A stretch of 64,000 nucleotides of DNA from Legionella sp. (GTDB lineage: Bacteria > Pseudomonadota > Gammaproteobacteria > Legionellales > Legionellaceae), in NCBI GenBank assembly GCA_031291115.1, contig JARLJQ010000001.1, positions 1 through 64,000 of the forward strand, given 5' to 3'. Made by a program: the position numbers and the translations under genes. This document shows positions 1 through 9,159 of this stretch, piece by piece. Each line of letters opens with the position of its first letter. Within the stretch, counting starts at the first letter, position 1. Below the pieces are notes generated by a model that worked only from the letters and a program-made list of their open reading frames with translations, was not told the origin of the DNA and ran no database searches.

Positions 1-54
1 AATGTAAGGGCAGCCTTGTATTAGGGCTTCATACAATAATTTTTCTGCTAACAT
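1..54 (-). CDS. possible 5' end of a gene running off the left edge
   Basis: On the minus strand an ATG at 54-52 opens 18 codons that stay open to the window edge, reading MLAEKLLYEALIQGCPYI. The frame closes upstream at a TAA (84-82), so this ATG is the first in frame. No convincing Shine-Dalgarno sequence precedes it, only AGAAGC. An AT-rich stretch containing TAATAT lies further upstream and could be a -10 element. The fragment is too short to identify and may be a chance ORF. Confidence 0.25.
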   Translation of the reverse strand, partial: MLAEKLLYEALIQGCPYI

Positions 55-142
55 TTTGTGCTTCTGATTTGAAAAAAAATATTAGATCATGATGGCTTCT
101 TTTCTGCAATATTTTTATTCAAATTCGTGGGGATAAATCAGA

Positions 143-209
143 GCACGAAAGGATCACTGTAGAGACTGGATCTAATGACTCCCTTATCCAGAACTGGTGT
201 TAAGTTAAG
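143..209 (+). repeat. 67-bp dispersed repeat (unit E), copy 1
   Basis: This segment matches the reverse complement of 45511-45577 over the same 67-base length with no gaps and about nine mismatches by hand alignment. The shared core includes TAGAGACTGGATCTAAT and the end TTAAGTTAAG. At the other copy the unit directly abuts a family B palindrome. Here only a trace of that palindrome's outer end (GCACGAA) remains. It is probably a fragment of a larger mobile repeat. Confidence 0.75.
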
Positions 210-216
210 AAAATTC

Positions 217-247
217 CGTCATCCTGCGGCTTATCCGCTGGACGACG
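217..247. repeat. remnant resembling the end of a family A palindrome
   Basis: GTCATCCTGC at one end and CTGGACGAC at the other form a short inverted repeat like the outer arms of the family A elements elsewhere in the window, but the roughly 85-bp interior is missing. It is probably a deletion derivative. The sequence after it (TGAACAGT) resembles what follows another end-like fragment near 10781-10790. Confidence 0.45.
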
Positions 248-323
248 TGAACAGTGAGAGGGCTACACTTCGTTTAGCGCCAACTTACATTGGCGCTGTT
301 TGCTAATGCTATCTAGTACCGTA

Positions 324-2756
324 CTAGGATCCACGTCCATCAACTGTAAGACCTGTAGGTAAACCTGTATTGCCCTGGCAAAATGTAATGGTATACCCTG
401 TTGAATTAGACTTGTTCGGCAGATTATTCGTGCAGGAGAATCCACTGGTTTTGTCATCAAATGGATAAACATAAGCTGAAGGGCAGGCTGCTTTCATCCA
501 TTGAACCATGGGTTGTACGTATTGCGTCCAGGTGCGGTCAATTTGTTTACCACAGCTCTGTGTTGCTTGGTTTGCATGGATTGTAGTTCCAGATGTGTCG
601 TTGGGATTCCACCAGTCAACACAGCCACAACAGGTTTCAATTGCAGTAGTGCTCTCTCCTGGATAGGATAAATAACAGGAGTTATATAAGGGTTTCACAT
701 CACCTGTGGGAACAGAGCAAGCCATTAGTTTATATAATGTAGCGCTTACTGGAAAACCAGATGTGGTTGGTAAAGGCAGGCTGCAATTAAAAAATTTGCT
801 TATTTCAGTTGAAAGACCAGTATTAGAGCAAACTTGATCTCCAGACCAATACCCTAAGAAATTACCACAAGATTGTGTAAATACACCGGTAGCTGTATTT
901 TGTGATAAACCACAAAGTTGGTTTGTTGGGCATTGTGAAGTGCCTTGTGTAATAGAACAGGCTTTACCACCACCACTGACCCAATAATAGCCACTGCTTT
1001 TTCCGGTGCCACTGCTTGGTGTAGGTAAAGAGACATTTTTCCAATTACAAGAACCAAAATTATTGCCTGCAGCATAACTTCCTGGTGCGCCACAGTTGTA
1101 ATTATCTGCAGTAGCAGGGATGCCTGCGTAATATTCTGGCTGCATGACAATTGGGATGTGGAAGCCATTAATTACTTCTACGTCATAACTGTCATTAGTG
1201 GCTGCGCCCATTGTAATTTCAGCCTGAGTAGCCGGTTGTGTGAAGCCTTTTCCTGGTGCACAAGAAGTTGTACCACCATGATTATCGCAGGCAGCCTGAG
1301 CACAGCTGCTGCCGTTGCATAAGGTACTGGCAGAAATGTTACCACTCCATTGTGTACCACCGTAGTTATGTGCAGGAATAGTCACAGTGTTATTGCCACC
1401 ATTTTTTGCCAGCATGTAACTGGTACCAGTATTGGGTTTTGCGTTATTCCAATAGCAGCTTTTGGTACTTGTATTACAACTTGTTCCGGGAGGACAACCT
1501 TGGCCCGCTGCATTACAGGATACACCCGATACTGCGGAACCATTTAAAGAAAACCAGACTGGAAAACTACACTGATTCACTAATTTAATGGTTCTGGTTG
1601 TCGAAAGGGTCGTCACTACGGTTCCTGCAGTAGTTACTTCTGCTGGTGAGCCGGTGCCTCCTGTGAATGGTACACTTGCAGTAAGCGTATAAGTGGTCGC
1701 TGGATTTGTTGCTACTGGTGCATTAAAAGTAGCCGTAAGTTCACAAGCCGCAGCAGTTGGATTAGGGGCTGGAAGAGAAGTATTACAGTTGCTGGTAAAT
1801 GCACTGAGATGACTGCTGCAATCAATGGAGTGATTATCCATACAGGTGACTGAACCAACGCCTAAACCACTAAAGTGAATTACGCCAGAGCTGACGTTAG
1901 TAAATAAAAATTTTACGGGATATGCCTTACTTTGTACCATAACTGGAGGTAAATAATTAGGTGGAATTAAAGACCCTATTAGAGAAGATGATTGTGCTGA
2001 ATTGATTACAGTAGTAGTCGTTGTTGCCGTTGCTGGACTTCCTTGGGTACCTTGAAATGTTAAGGTTGCTGAAACAGTTTGTGGCGTGGTACTTGCTGAA
2101 TTTGGCAAGTAGCTTCCAGATACTGTACAGCTGGCTCCAACAGGCAGTACTCCTGAACTGAGACCAGCTGGCATGCACGTGTTGGATAGAACAGTTGGTG
2201 TGCCGCCATTAGACTGAGTTACTTTAACGGCGGTGCTTGTTGCACTTGATGTGCTGTGATTAGTAAATGTAAATGAGTAGTTTGCTGTACTGCCAAGAGT
2301 CATTTGATACGGTAATGCTTGACTGACTGATTCCACAACTTCGTTAGTAATACTCCCTGAAGTCTGTGTTGTCAGTTGAGGTAATTTAATCTGGTTATTA
2401 TCATAGCCACCAATAATGAGCTGGAGTTCTTTTGGGCCACTAACTAATGGGAGCAGTGTTGCGGTAACGGTGCAACTCGCTTTGGGAGCAAGACGTTGTC
2501 CGGTGCAGTTATCTACATAAGTAAATTCCGCTTTAGGGCTGGCATTTTTGCTGATTACTAAAGGCTTAACGAGTTGGAAGGGCAGTTGATTGGTGAGTGT
2601 ATAAGTGACCGAATAACTTCTTCCGGCGTGAGTTGGATTTTCAAACTGCTGGTTTAATTTCCAGCTGATTGGATCTGTTCCTGAATTGGCGCAGAAGGGT
2701 AATAAGGTTAAAGTAGATAATAGCGTCAGAACGAATCGGTTTTTATTTGTATTCAT
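324..2756 (-). CDS. secreted thaumatin-domain protein with N-terminal Ig-like repeats
   Basis: The 810-residue product begins with a signal peptide (about residues 1-23, hydrophobic core followed by FCANS). Residues about 28-385 contain roughly three beta-rich modules with a recurring pattern of a Cys, then LPxGASCTV or APKASCTV, resembling Ig-like or ASH-type repeats. Residues about 387-810 look like a thaumatin domain: TIKLVNQCSFPVWF opens it, DSYDVEVINGFHIPIV matches the thaumatin core, and many cysteines suggest disulfides. The protein is therefore probably periplasmic or extracellular. Bacterial thaumatin-domain proteins have no settled function; glucan binding or a surface/adhesive role are possibilities. 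It lies 23 bp downstream of an outer-membrane barrel gene on the same strand, so the two are probably co-transcribed. Confidence 0.8.
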   Translation of the reverse strand: MNTNKNRFVLTLLSTLTLLPFCANSGTDPISWKLNQQFENPTHAGRSYSVTYTLTNQLPFQLVKPLVISKNASPKAEFTYVDNCTGQRLAPKASCTVTATLLPLVSGPKELQLIIGGYDNNQIKLPQLTTQTSGSITNEVVESVSQALPYQMTLGSTANYSFTFTNHSTSSATSTAVKVTQSNGGTPTVLSNTCMPAGLSSGVLPVGASCTVSGSYLPNSASTTPQTVSATLTFQGTQGSPATATTTTTVINSAQSSSLIGSLIPPNYLPPVMVQSKAYPVKFLFTNVSSGVIHFSGLGVGSVTCMDNHSIDCSSHLSAFTSNCNTSLPAPNPTAAACELTATFNAPVATNPATTYTLTASVPFTGGTGSPAEVTTAGTVVTTLSTTRTIKLVNQCSFPVWFSLNGSAVSGVSCNAAGQGCPPGTSCNTSTKSCYWNNAKPNTGTSYMLAKNGGNNTVTIPAHNYGGTQWSGNISASTLCNGSSCAQAACDNHGGTTSCAPGKGFTQPATQAEITMGAATNDSYDVEVINGFHIPIVMQPEYYAGIPATADNYNCGAPGSYAAGNNFGSCNWKNVSLPTPSSGTGKSSGYYWVSGGGKACSITQGTSQCPTNQLCGLSQNTATGVFTQSCGNFLGYWSGDQVCSNTGLSTEISKFFNCSLPLPTTSGFPVSATLYKLMACSVPTGDVKPLYNSCYLSYPGESTTAIETCCGCVDWWNPNDTSGTTIHANQATQSCGKQIDRTWTQYVQPMVQWMKAACPSAYVYPFDDKTSGFSCTNNLPNKSNSTGYTITFCQGNTGLPTGLTVDGRGS

Positions 2757-2779
2757 TATAATCTCAATTATACTAAAAT

Positions 2780-3571
2780 TTATTTTCCAAAAAGATAACT
2801 TAGGGAAACCAATACTTCATTGGAATGGTACGTTCCAGGATTCAATGATTGATTAGACCATGTTTCCTTTCCTGAACCCGAGCTGATTTTTCCTAAATCC
2901 TGATAGTTGTAGCCAACAGAGAAAATTACTTGCGGCGTTAGTTGCAGATCAACTCCTGCACCCACATTGTAAGAAAATTCACTGGTACTGAATTTTGCAA
3001 ATCGTGGACTCACACGTGCAGTCACTCCGGGTAATGCTTGCTCTTTGTAATCGGAAGTTCTGTTAAATGAACTACCGATTCCGGCATTAACGTAAGGGGA
3101 AAGCTTCCAGTATTGGACGAGATTAATTTTTGCGGTGGCTAATAATAAATTGGAAGTAAGTTCCCAGGTGTATTTATAGTTTGTAAATTCAGGCATGGAA
3201 TATTGGGTTATCGAGCTGCCCAGATTGGTTCGAAACAGGTACTGCCAAAACACGCCAAAAGAATAGGATGGCAACCAGAAATTTTCAGTTTGCCAGCGTC
3301 TTCCTAAAGAAAGAGCAATCACTGCAGCGCTGCGTTCTTTGGTTGCGTATAAATCTTGGTTGTAGGGGGCTGGAAAACCAGAGCCGTTATCTACTTTGAT
3401 TGGGTTTTTCCAGGTAGGGTATTGTTCGCCTGCTCCTACAGCAATAAACCAATGGGCTGGTGTGTTTAAAATTGGTTGTATGAATTTATTTTCAGTACTT
3501 TTAGAAAAAACAGGTGTATTGCATATAAGGAATAAAGCAGTAATGCCAGGATAAACAAAATTCCATTTCAT
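2780..3571 (-). CDS. outer-membrane beta-barrel protein
   Basis: The 263-residue product has a signal peptide (MKWNFVYPGITALFLICNT...FS) followed by alternating hydrophobic/polar strands rich in Tyr, Phe and Gly, for example YNVGAGVDLQL, VIFSVGYNYQDLG and a C-terminal VLVSLSYLF. This resembles small OMP_b-brl/opacity-type barrels. I chose the start at 3571 because AGAGG lies nine bases upstream. An upstream in-frame ATG at 3607 would add 12 residues before the signal peptide and lacks a ribosome site. The gene precedes the thaumatin-domain gene and probably heads its operon. Its ligand or partner is unknown. Confidence 0.75.
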   Translation of the reverse strand: MKWNFVYPGITALFLICNTPVFSKSTENKFIQPILNTPAHWFIAVGAGEQYPTWKNPIKVDNGSGFPAPYNQDLYATKERSAAVIALSLGRRWQTENFWLPSYSFGVFWQYLFRTNLGSSITQYSMPEFTNYKYTWELTSNLLLATAKINLVQYWKLSPYVNAGIGSSFNRTSDYKEQALPGVTARVSPRFAKFSTSEFSYNVGAGVDLQLTPQVIFSVGYNYQDLGKISSGSGKETWSNQSLNPGTYHSNEVLVSLSYLFGK

Positions 3572-3762
3572 TCGGTGTGCCTCTAAAATTAAGCGTGTTA
3601 ATAACATGCTGTCGCATTTGCAATGCTATTATGTGTGTCTCCTTTATAGCACTATAGTAAATTACATGGGTAATCGAATTAAATCAAGATAAATATCTAC
3701 TTTGGATCAAGAGCTTAAGTTTGGATAAAGAGGATAAAGTATTCCGGCTGAAAAAACTATTT

Positions 3763-3849
3763 GTCGTCCAAAGCGTAAGCGAAGGATCTCCCTTCAAGTA
3801 ACACCGAGCCAAATTCAGGAGATCAACTTCGCTTACGCTCTGGACGACG
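3763..3849. repeat. family A palindrome, copy 1
   Basis: An inverted repeat about 87 bp long with arms GTCGTCCAAAGCGTAAGCGA and its near-complement ending GCTCTGGACGAC. The same family occurs at 22139, 35227, 43436, 51092 and 63422. It could fold into a long hairpin. Unlike the other copies it is not next to a stop codon but sits between divergent genes. Confidence 0.8.
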
Positions 3850-3984
3850 GGGATCTGGGCAGTGAACGCTATCCTCCGGGTACAATATGTATTTATTTGA
3901 GTCTATTTGCGCTGTTGACGAATTTTTTCAACCTCTATTCGCAGTATAATTTATTAACTTTAGAGCCGAATCAGCTTAAATGTA

Positions 3985-4011
3985 TAGACAAAACAAATGC
4001 TCTATTATAAA
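3985..4011 (+). promoter_or_regulatory. candidate sigma-70 promoter for truA-trp
   Basis: TAGACA (3985-3990) and TATAAA (4006-4011) lie 15 bases apart, about 27 bases before the truA start. Each differs from consensus by one base, but the spacing is shorter than optimal. Confidence 0.3.
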
Positions 4012-4038
4012 TTGACCCTTTTTATTTAGGAATAAAGA

Positions 4039-4827
4039 ATGCGTATCGCCTTAGTGCTTGAGTACGATGGTAGCCAATATCATGGCTGGCAGGCACAAAC
4101 TGGCTTGCATACCGTGCAACAAGCTGTAGAACATGCTTTATCCCGAGTCGCTGACAGTCCTATTTCTGTAATTTGTGCAGGTAGAACGGATACCGGCGTG
4201 CACGCAACTAATCAAGTGATTCATTTTGATACAGATAAAGAGCGCAGCATCCGGGCGTGGATACATGGTGTTAATTCTTTTTTACCTAAAAATATTTGCG
4301 TGAAATGGGGCAAAGAGCTTCCAGAAGAATTTCATGCTCGTTATTCAGCAACTGCCAGAAGATATCGCTATGTTATATATAATGGTGCGATAAGACCGGC
4401 TTTATTGCGAAGTAATGTAACCTGGCAGTACCGTCAATTGGATCATCGTTTGATGCATCAGGCGGCGCAGGTTTTATTGGGTGAAAATGATTTTACTTCG
4501 TTTCGTTCGGTGCAATGTCAGTCCAATACGCCTATGCGTAATATCCATAATTTGCAAGTGACTCGAACCAATGACCTGGTCATTATCGATATTACTGCGA
4601 ATGCTTTTTTGCATCACATGGTGCGTAATATTGCTGGAGTTTTGATTGCTGTTGGCTCTGGAAAACATCCTGTAAGCTGGGTGGAAGAAGTGTTAAAAGC
4701 AAGAGACAGACGTTTGGGTGCAGAAACAGCTCCTTCTTACGGTTTGTATTTGGTGCATGTCACTTATCCTCAGCATTTTGCTGTACTCCAGAGTAGCCTA
4801 GGGCCTTCCTTTCTTTGGGAGAAGTGA
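4039..4827 (+). CDS. truA: tRNA pseudouridine(38-40) synthase
   Basis: TruA converts uridines 38-40 of the tRNA anticodon stem-loop to pseudouridine. The 262-residue product is close to the E. coli length (270). The catalytic motif CAGRTDTGVHA spans residues 46-56 with Asp51 as the nucleophile, and the C-terminal half keeps the FLHHMVRNI element typical of the family. AGGAATAAAG precedes the ATG. The stop codon is directly followed by the TTG start of trpF, so truA heads a truA-trpF-trpB-trpA transcription unit. Confidence 0.97.
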   Translation: MRIALVLEYDGSQYHGWQAQTGLHTVQQAVEHALSRVADSPISVICAGRTDTGVHATNQVIHFDTDKERSIRAWIHGVNSFLPKNICVKWGKELPEEFHARYSATARRYRYVIYNGAIRPALLRSNVTWQYRQLDHRLMHQAAQVLLGENDFTSFRSVQCQSNTPMRNIHNLQVTRTNDLVIIDITANAFLHHMVRNIAGVLIAVGSGKHPVSWVEEVLKARDRRLGAETAPSYGLYLVHVTYPQHFAVLQSSLGPSFLWEK

Positions 4828-5457
4828 TTGAACCCCTCGCATATACGAGTCAAAATGTGCGGTATGACTCGCCCGGAAGATGTGGCGCATGCTGCTGCTT
4901 TGGGCGTTGATGCTGTGGGTTTGATTTTTTACTCCAAAAGCGCACGCTGTATTACATTGGATCAGGCAAAAAATGTATTAAAAAACCTTCCTCTTTTTGT
5001 GGATGCGGTAGCTGTTTTAGTGAATCCAGAGCCCGATTTGGTGCGCCAAATTATTGAGGAGTTGCCGATTCATCTGTTGCAATTTCATGGTGATGAGTCT
5101 GCAGCTTTTTGTCAGCAATTTAATAAACCGTATATTAAAGCCATACATCCAGTGTCCGAAACACAGATTAAGCAAGCAGCGAAGGATTACGCCAGTGCCA
5201 GCGCTTTATTATTAGATACGCCTTCTGCTACAGCACGAGGTGGAACAGGCCTTGTCTTTAATTGGCGAATCATTCCTGAATCTCTTGCAAAACCTTATAT
5301 ATTGGCTGGTGGCTTGGATGAGTTCAATGCAGTGGATGCCTTAAAAATAGGTAAGCCTTACGCGCTGGATGTATGCAGTGGAATAGAAGCCACACCAGGA
5401 ATAAAAGATCACGAAAAAATGAATCGATTTATGCAGCGCGTGAACGGAGGCGTATAG
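4828..5457 (+). CDS. trpF: phosphoribosylanthranilate isomerase
   Basis: TrpF performs the Amadori rearrangement of phosphoribosylanthranilate to CdRP in tryptophan synthesis. The 209-residue TIM barrel has the catalytic pair at Cys11 ([12 protein letters not shown]) and Asp130 (LLLDT), and a phosphate-binding LAGGLDEFN near the C terminus. The start is a TTG abutting the truA stop, with GGGAGAAG just upstream. The next ATG, at 4855, would begin within the first beta strand and remove the conserved RVK, so the TTG is preferred. trpF is a separate gene here and is not fused to trpC. Confidence 0.95.
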   Translation: MNPSHIRVKMCGMTRPEDVAHAAALGVDAVGLIFYSKSARCITLDQAKNVLKNLPLFVDAVAVLVNPEPDLVRQIIEELPIHLLQFHGDESAAFCQQFNKPYIKAIHPVSETQIKQAAKDYASASALLLDTPSATARGGTGLVFNWRIIPESLAKPYILAGGLDEFNAVDALKIGKPYALDVCSGIEATPGIKDHEKMNRFMQRVNGGV

Positions 5458-5459
5458 AA

Positions 5460-6659
5460 ATGAATAATAAAGAACTCCCTGATGAGCGAGGGCATTTTGG
5501 CCCTTATGGTGGCATGTTTGTAGCAGATACCTTGATAAATGCGTTAAATGAATTGGAACAGGCTTATAATAAATACAGCCAGGATCCTGATTTTTTAGCT
5601 GAATTAAGTTATGAATTAAAAGAATTTGTAGGACGTCCTAACCCGCTCTATCACGCAGAACGTTTGAGTCAATTAGTTGGTGGTGCGCAAATTTATCTCA
5701 AGCGAGAAGATTTAAATCACACCGGCGCTCATAAAATTAATAATACGGTTGGGCAGGCCTTACTTGCAAAACGTATGGGTAAAACCCGTATCATTGCAGA
5801 AACAGGCGCGGGACAACATGGTGTTGCTTCTGCAACAGTAGCTGCTAAATTAGGTCTTGAATGTGTTGTATACATGGGTTCAGAGGACATCAAACGTCAG
5901 ATTTCCAATGTGTATCGTATGAAGCTTCTTGGGGCAGAAGTGGTGCCTGTAACAGCAGGTTCAAAAACATTAAAAGATGCGCTTAATGAAGCCATGCGTG
6001 ATTGGGTAAGCCACATTGATAATACTTTTTATATCATTGGTACCGCTGCAGGCCCTCATCCTTATCCAAAAATGGTTAGAGATTTTCAAAAGATCATTGG
6101 TATTGAAGCGCGTGCTCAATTTTTAGAAAAGAAAGGACACTTGCCCGATGCGCTAGTTGCGTGTGTTGGTGGTGGTTCTAATGCGATTGGCTTATTTTAT
6201 CCTTTCCTTGATGATGAATCGGTAGCAATCTACGGTGTTGAGGCAAGCGGTAAAGGTTTGGACAGTGGTGAACATTCTGCATCACTTATTCGTGGAAAAC
6301 CGGGAATTTTGCATGGCAACCGTACTTATTTATTGTGCGATGAACACGGTCAGCTCAAGGACACGCATTCTATTTCAGCAGGGCTTGATTATCCCGGTGT
6401 TGGTCCTGAGCATTCTTATTTAAAAGATACAGGACGCGTGGTGTATGAACCAATTAATGACGAGGAAGCCTTGCATGCGTTCCGTACTTTAACGCGAGTT
6501 GAGGGGATCATGCCGGCACTTGAATCCAGCCATGCGGTGGCTTACGCCATGAAGTTAGCAAAAAGCATGTCTACGAATCAGAGTATTATTGTGAATTTAT
6601 CAGGCCGTGGCGATAAAGACATGCATACGGTGGCACATATTGATGGGATTACTGTATGA
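5460..6659 (+). CDS. trpB: tryptophan synthase beta chain
   Basis: TrpB condenses indole and serine to tryptophan using PLP. The 399-residue product has the PLP lysine Lys92 in HTGAHKINN, the [11 protein letters not shown] loop and the phosphate-binding GGGSNAIG. The open frame extends back to 5373 inside trpF, but the ATG at 5460 gives the usual N terminus ([11 protein letters not shown]) and has GGAGG about eight bases upstream. It lies two bases after the trpF stop and overlaps trpA by four bases (ATGA), consistent with coupled expression of the alpha2-beta2 complex. Confidence 0.97.
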   Translation: MNNKELPDERGHFGPYGGMFVADTLINALNELEQAYNKYSQDPDFLAELSYELKEFVGRPNPLYHAERLSQLVGGAQIYLKREDLNHTGAHKINNTVGQALLAKRMGKTRIIAETGAGQHGVASATVAAKLGLECVVYMGSEDIKRQISNVYRMKLLGAEVVPVTAGSKTLKDALNEAMRDWVSHIDNTFYIIGTAAGPHPYPKMVRDFQKIIGIEARAQFLEKKGHLPDALVACVGGGSNAIGLFYPFLDDESVAIYGVEASGKGLDSGEHSASLIRGKPGILHGNRTYLLCDEHGQLKDTHSISAGLDYPGVGPEHSYLKDTGRVVYEPINDEEALHAFRTLTRVEGIMPALESSHAVAYAMKLAKSMSTNQSIIVNLSGRGDKDMHTVAHIDGITV

Positions 6660-7465
6660 ACCGAATTGATGCAACTTTAGAACGTTTAGAAGCTTGCGGT
6701 AAAAAAATGCTGAGTCCTTACATTACGGCAGGCGATCCACAGCCTGAAGTAACGGTATCTTTGCTGCATGCCTTGGTAAAGGCTGGGGCTGATATTTTAG
6801 AATTAGGCATTCCATTTTCCGATCCTATGGCTGAAGGTCCAGTTATTCAGCGTGCCATGGAGCGTGCTTTAGAACATCATGTGCATACAACAGATGTATT
6901 GCGTATGGTAGAGGAATTTCGCCAGCAAGATAAAGAAACACCTATAATTTTGATGGGGTATTTAAATCCAATTGAGCAATACGGCTATGAGCGTTTTGCT
7001 CAAGATGCGGTGAATGCGGGTGTGGATGGAACAATTCTGGTTGATTTACCACCAGAGGAAAGCCAGGAAGTAAATCGGATTTGGCAAGAACAGGGCTTAT
7101 ACAGTATTTTCCTCTGTTCTCCGACGACCTCAGATGCACGTATGACTTTAATTAATCAATGCGCTAAAGGGTATTTATATTATGTTTCTCTGAAAGGTGT
7201 AACCGGTTCAAGCGGACTTGATATGACTACCTTAAAAGCAGAATACCAACATCGTAAGTCACAAACCGCCTTACCTTTAATGGTAGGATTTGGTATAAAA
7301 ACAGCAGAAATGGCGGCTGATGTAGCTTGTTTTGCTGACGGTGTTATTGTGGGTGCTGCATTAATAACAGAAATTTTAGAGGCCTATAATGCGAAGCATG
7401 ATATGCTGCAGGCCGGTGAAAAATTAATTAATTCCATGCGTACTGCTATGGACAATACAATATAA
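6656..7465 (+). CDS. trpA: tryptophan synthase alpha chain
   Basis: TrpA cleaves indole-3-glycerol phosphate to indole, which is channelled to TrpB. The 269-residue TIM barrel matches the family length. The catalytic Glu49 is present in [10 protein letters not shown]. The second catalytic residue, Asp60 in E. coli (SDPLADGP), is glutamate here (SDPMAEGP, codon GAA), a conservative but notable change. The C-terminal phosphate loop GFGIKT is intact. The start codon overlaps the trpB stop. glnS follows after a short gap. Confidence 0.96.
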   Translation: MNRIDATLERLEACGKKMLSPYITAGDPQPEVTVSLLHALVKAGADILELGIPFSDPMAEGPVIQRAMERALEHHVHTTDVLRMVEEFRQQDKETPIILMGYLNPIEQYGYERFAQDAVNAGVDGTILVDLPPEESQEVNRIWQEQGLYSIFLCSPTTSDARMTLINQCAKGYLYYVSLKGVTGSSGLDMTTLKAEYQHRKSQTALPLMVGFGIKTAEMAADVACFADGVIVGAALITEILEAYNAKHDMLQAGEKLINSMRTAMDNTI

Positions 7466-7494
7466 CTACGATCAAATTGACAACGGATAAAGCA

Positions 7495-9150
7495 ATGACA
7501 GAAATAATCGAAAAACGCGCACATTTTATAAGACAATTAATTACTGATGAGTTGGCCAGTGGTAAACATAAATCAGTAGCTACTCGCTTCCCACCTGAAC
7601 CCAATGGCTATTTACACGTGGGACATGCAAAGTCTATTTGTTTGAACTTTGGTTTGGCAGAAGAGTTTGGCGGCATTTGCTATTTACGCTTTGACGATAC
7701 AAACCCTATCAAAGAAGAAGAAGAATACGTTAATGCGATTATTGATGACGTTCGTTGGTTAGGTTTTGAATGGTGTGCTATGACCCATTCTTCCGATTAT
7801 TATCAAGAGCTGTATGATTTTGCAGTCATGCTCATTAAAAAAGATTTAGCTTATGTGGACAGTTTAAGCATGGAAGAGATTCGTGCTTATCGTGGCACAT
7901 TGCAAGAGCCAGGTCGTGAAAGTCCTTACAGAACTCGACCCATGGAAGAAAGTTTGGATATTTTTACGCGCATGAAAGCGGGTGAGTTTCCTGATGGCAC
8001 TCATGTATTAAGAGCAAAAATCGACATGCAGTCGGGCAATGTGAACATGCGTGATCCAGTTCTATACCGTATTCGTCATGCACATCATCAACGCACAGGG
8101 GATGCATGGTGCATTTACCCTATGTACGATTACGCACATCCTATATCTGATGCTTTGGAAAAAATTACACACTCATTATGTACTTTAGAATTCCAAGATC
8201 ATCGACCACTTTATGATTGGCTTATCGAGAACCTACCTGTACCTGCAAAACCGGTACAAACAGAGTTTGCGCGCTTGAATTTATCCCATACCGTTACTTC
8301 AAAACGTAAATTACGTGAGCTTGTTGAAAAAAATGCAGTGAGCGGTTGGGATGATCCACGCATGCCTACCTTACGTGGCATGCGAAAACGCGGTTACCCG
8401 CCAGCGGCGATTCGTCAATTTTGTGAAATGATTGGGATTTCGCGTAGTGATTCTGTAATTGATATGACTTTATTGGAAGAATGCGTACGTAATGAATTAA
8501 ACAAAACGGCGAAACGTGCTTTATGCGTTATGGATCCCATTAAAGTAGTTATTGAAAACTATCCTGAAGATAAAGTGGAGATGTTAAAAGCTTCATTTAA
8601 TCCACAAGATCCAGAAGCTGCAACTCGCGAGCTTCCATTTTCCAGAGAGATTTTGATAGAGCGTTCCGATTTTATGGAAGAACCCGCTAAAAAATACTTC
8701 CGTTTATCACCAGGTGCTGAAGTGCGTTTACGTCACTCTTATGTCATTAAATGCCATGATATGGTGCGTAATGCTGAAGGTGAAGTAATTGAATTACGTT
8801 GTACTTATGATGCAGATACACTGGGTAAAAACCCGGTTGATCGTAAAGTAAAAGGCGTAATCCATTGGGTATCCAGTGCGCATGCTTATCCTGTGACAGT
8901 AGTACAATACGACCGATTATTTACTGACGCAAATCCTGCACGTGAAGATGATTTCTTCCAGTTTTTAAATCACGACTCAATGACATCACAACAAGCCTTT
9001 TGTGAGCCTTCTATGGCAAAACAAGCTTTAGGTGAGGTATTCCAGTTCGAGCGTTTGGGCTATTACTGCGTCAATGAAGTAAACCAGGATACTGTTAGTG
9101 CATTTCATCGCGTGGTTGATTTAAAAGATACTTGGGGCAAAGTGAGCTAA
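7495..9150 (+). CDS. glnS: glutaminyl-tRNA synthetase
   Basis: GlnRS charges tRNA-Gln. The 551-residue product (E. coli 554) contains the class I signatures PPEPNGYLHVGHAKS and VTSKRK (KMSKS equivalent), and the GlnRS insertion DDPRMPTLRGMRKRGY. The C-terminal anticodon-binding barrels follow. The frame opens earlier with a TTG at 7477, but the ATG at 7495 gives the expected N terminus (about 9 residues before FIRQLI), so I use it; both lack a strong ribosome site. It lies just after trpA and 9 bp before cysS. Confidence 0.96.
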   Translation: MTEIIEKRAHFIRQLITDELASGKHKSVATRFPPEPNGYLHVGHAKSICLNFGLAEEFGGICYLRFDDTNPIKEEEEYVNAIIDDVRWLGFEWCAMTHSSDYYQELYDFAVMLIKKDLAYVDSLSMEEIRAYRGTLQEPGRESPYRTRPMEESLDIFTRMKAGEFPDGTHVLRAKIDMQSGNVNMRDPVLYRIRHAHHQRTGDAWCIYPMYDYAHPISDALEKITHSLCTLEFQDHRPLYDWLIENLPVPAKPVQTEFARLNLSHTVTSKRKLRELVEKNAVSGWDDPRMPTLRGMRKRGYPPAAIRQFCEMIGISRSDSVIDMTLLEECVRNELNKTAKRALCVMDPIKVVIENYPEDKVEMLKASFNPQDPEAATRELPFSREILIERSDFMEEPAKKYFRLSPGAEVRLRHSYVIKCHDMVRNAEGEVIELRCTYDADTLGKNPVDRKVKGVIHWVSSAHAYPVTVVQYDRLFTDANPAREDDFFQFLNHDSMTSQQAFCEPSMAKQALGEVFQFERLGYYCVNEVNQDTVSAFHRVVDLKDTWGKVS

Positions 9151-9159
9151 GGGGCGTCA

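Larger units (their letters stand above)
55..323. other. intergenic region with repeat remnants
   Basis: No gene is visible between the left-edge ORF and the stop codon of the thaumatin-domain gene. The stretch is a patchwork of repeats. A short motif ATTCGTGGGGATAAATCA at 123-140 recurs with one mismatch at 10759-10776. A 67-bp unit at 143-209 recurs inverted at 45511-45577. A piece resembling the end of the family A palindrome lies at 217-247. It reads as decayed mobile-repeat debris. Confidence 0.6.
3572..4038. other. divergent intergenic region upstream of the barrel gene and truA
   Basis: No gene is seen. It contains one family A palindrome (3763-3849). The remainder is AT-rich and should hold the promoters for the leftward barrel/thaumatin pair and for rightward truA-trp. 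Confidence 0.6.

Noticed and set aside
5373-5459. trpB start inside trpF
   Set aside because: The extra residues are the trpF sequence in another frame; 5460 has GGAGG and the normal TrpB N terminus.
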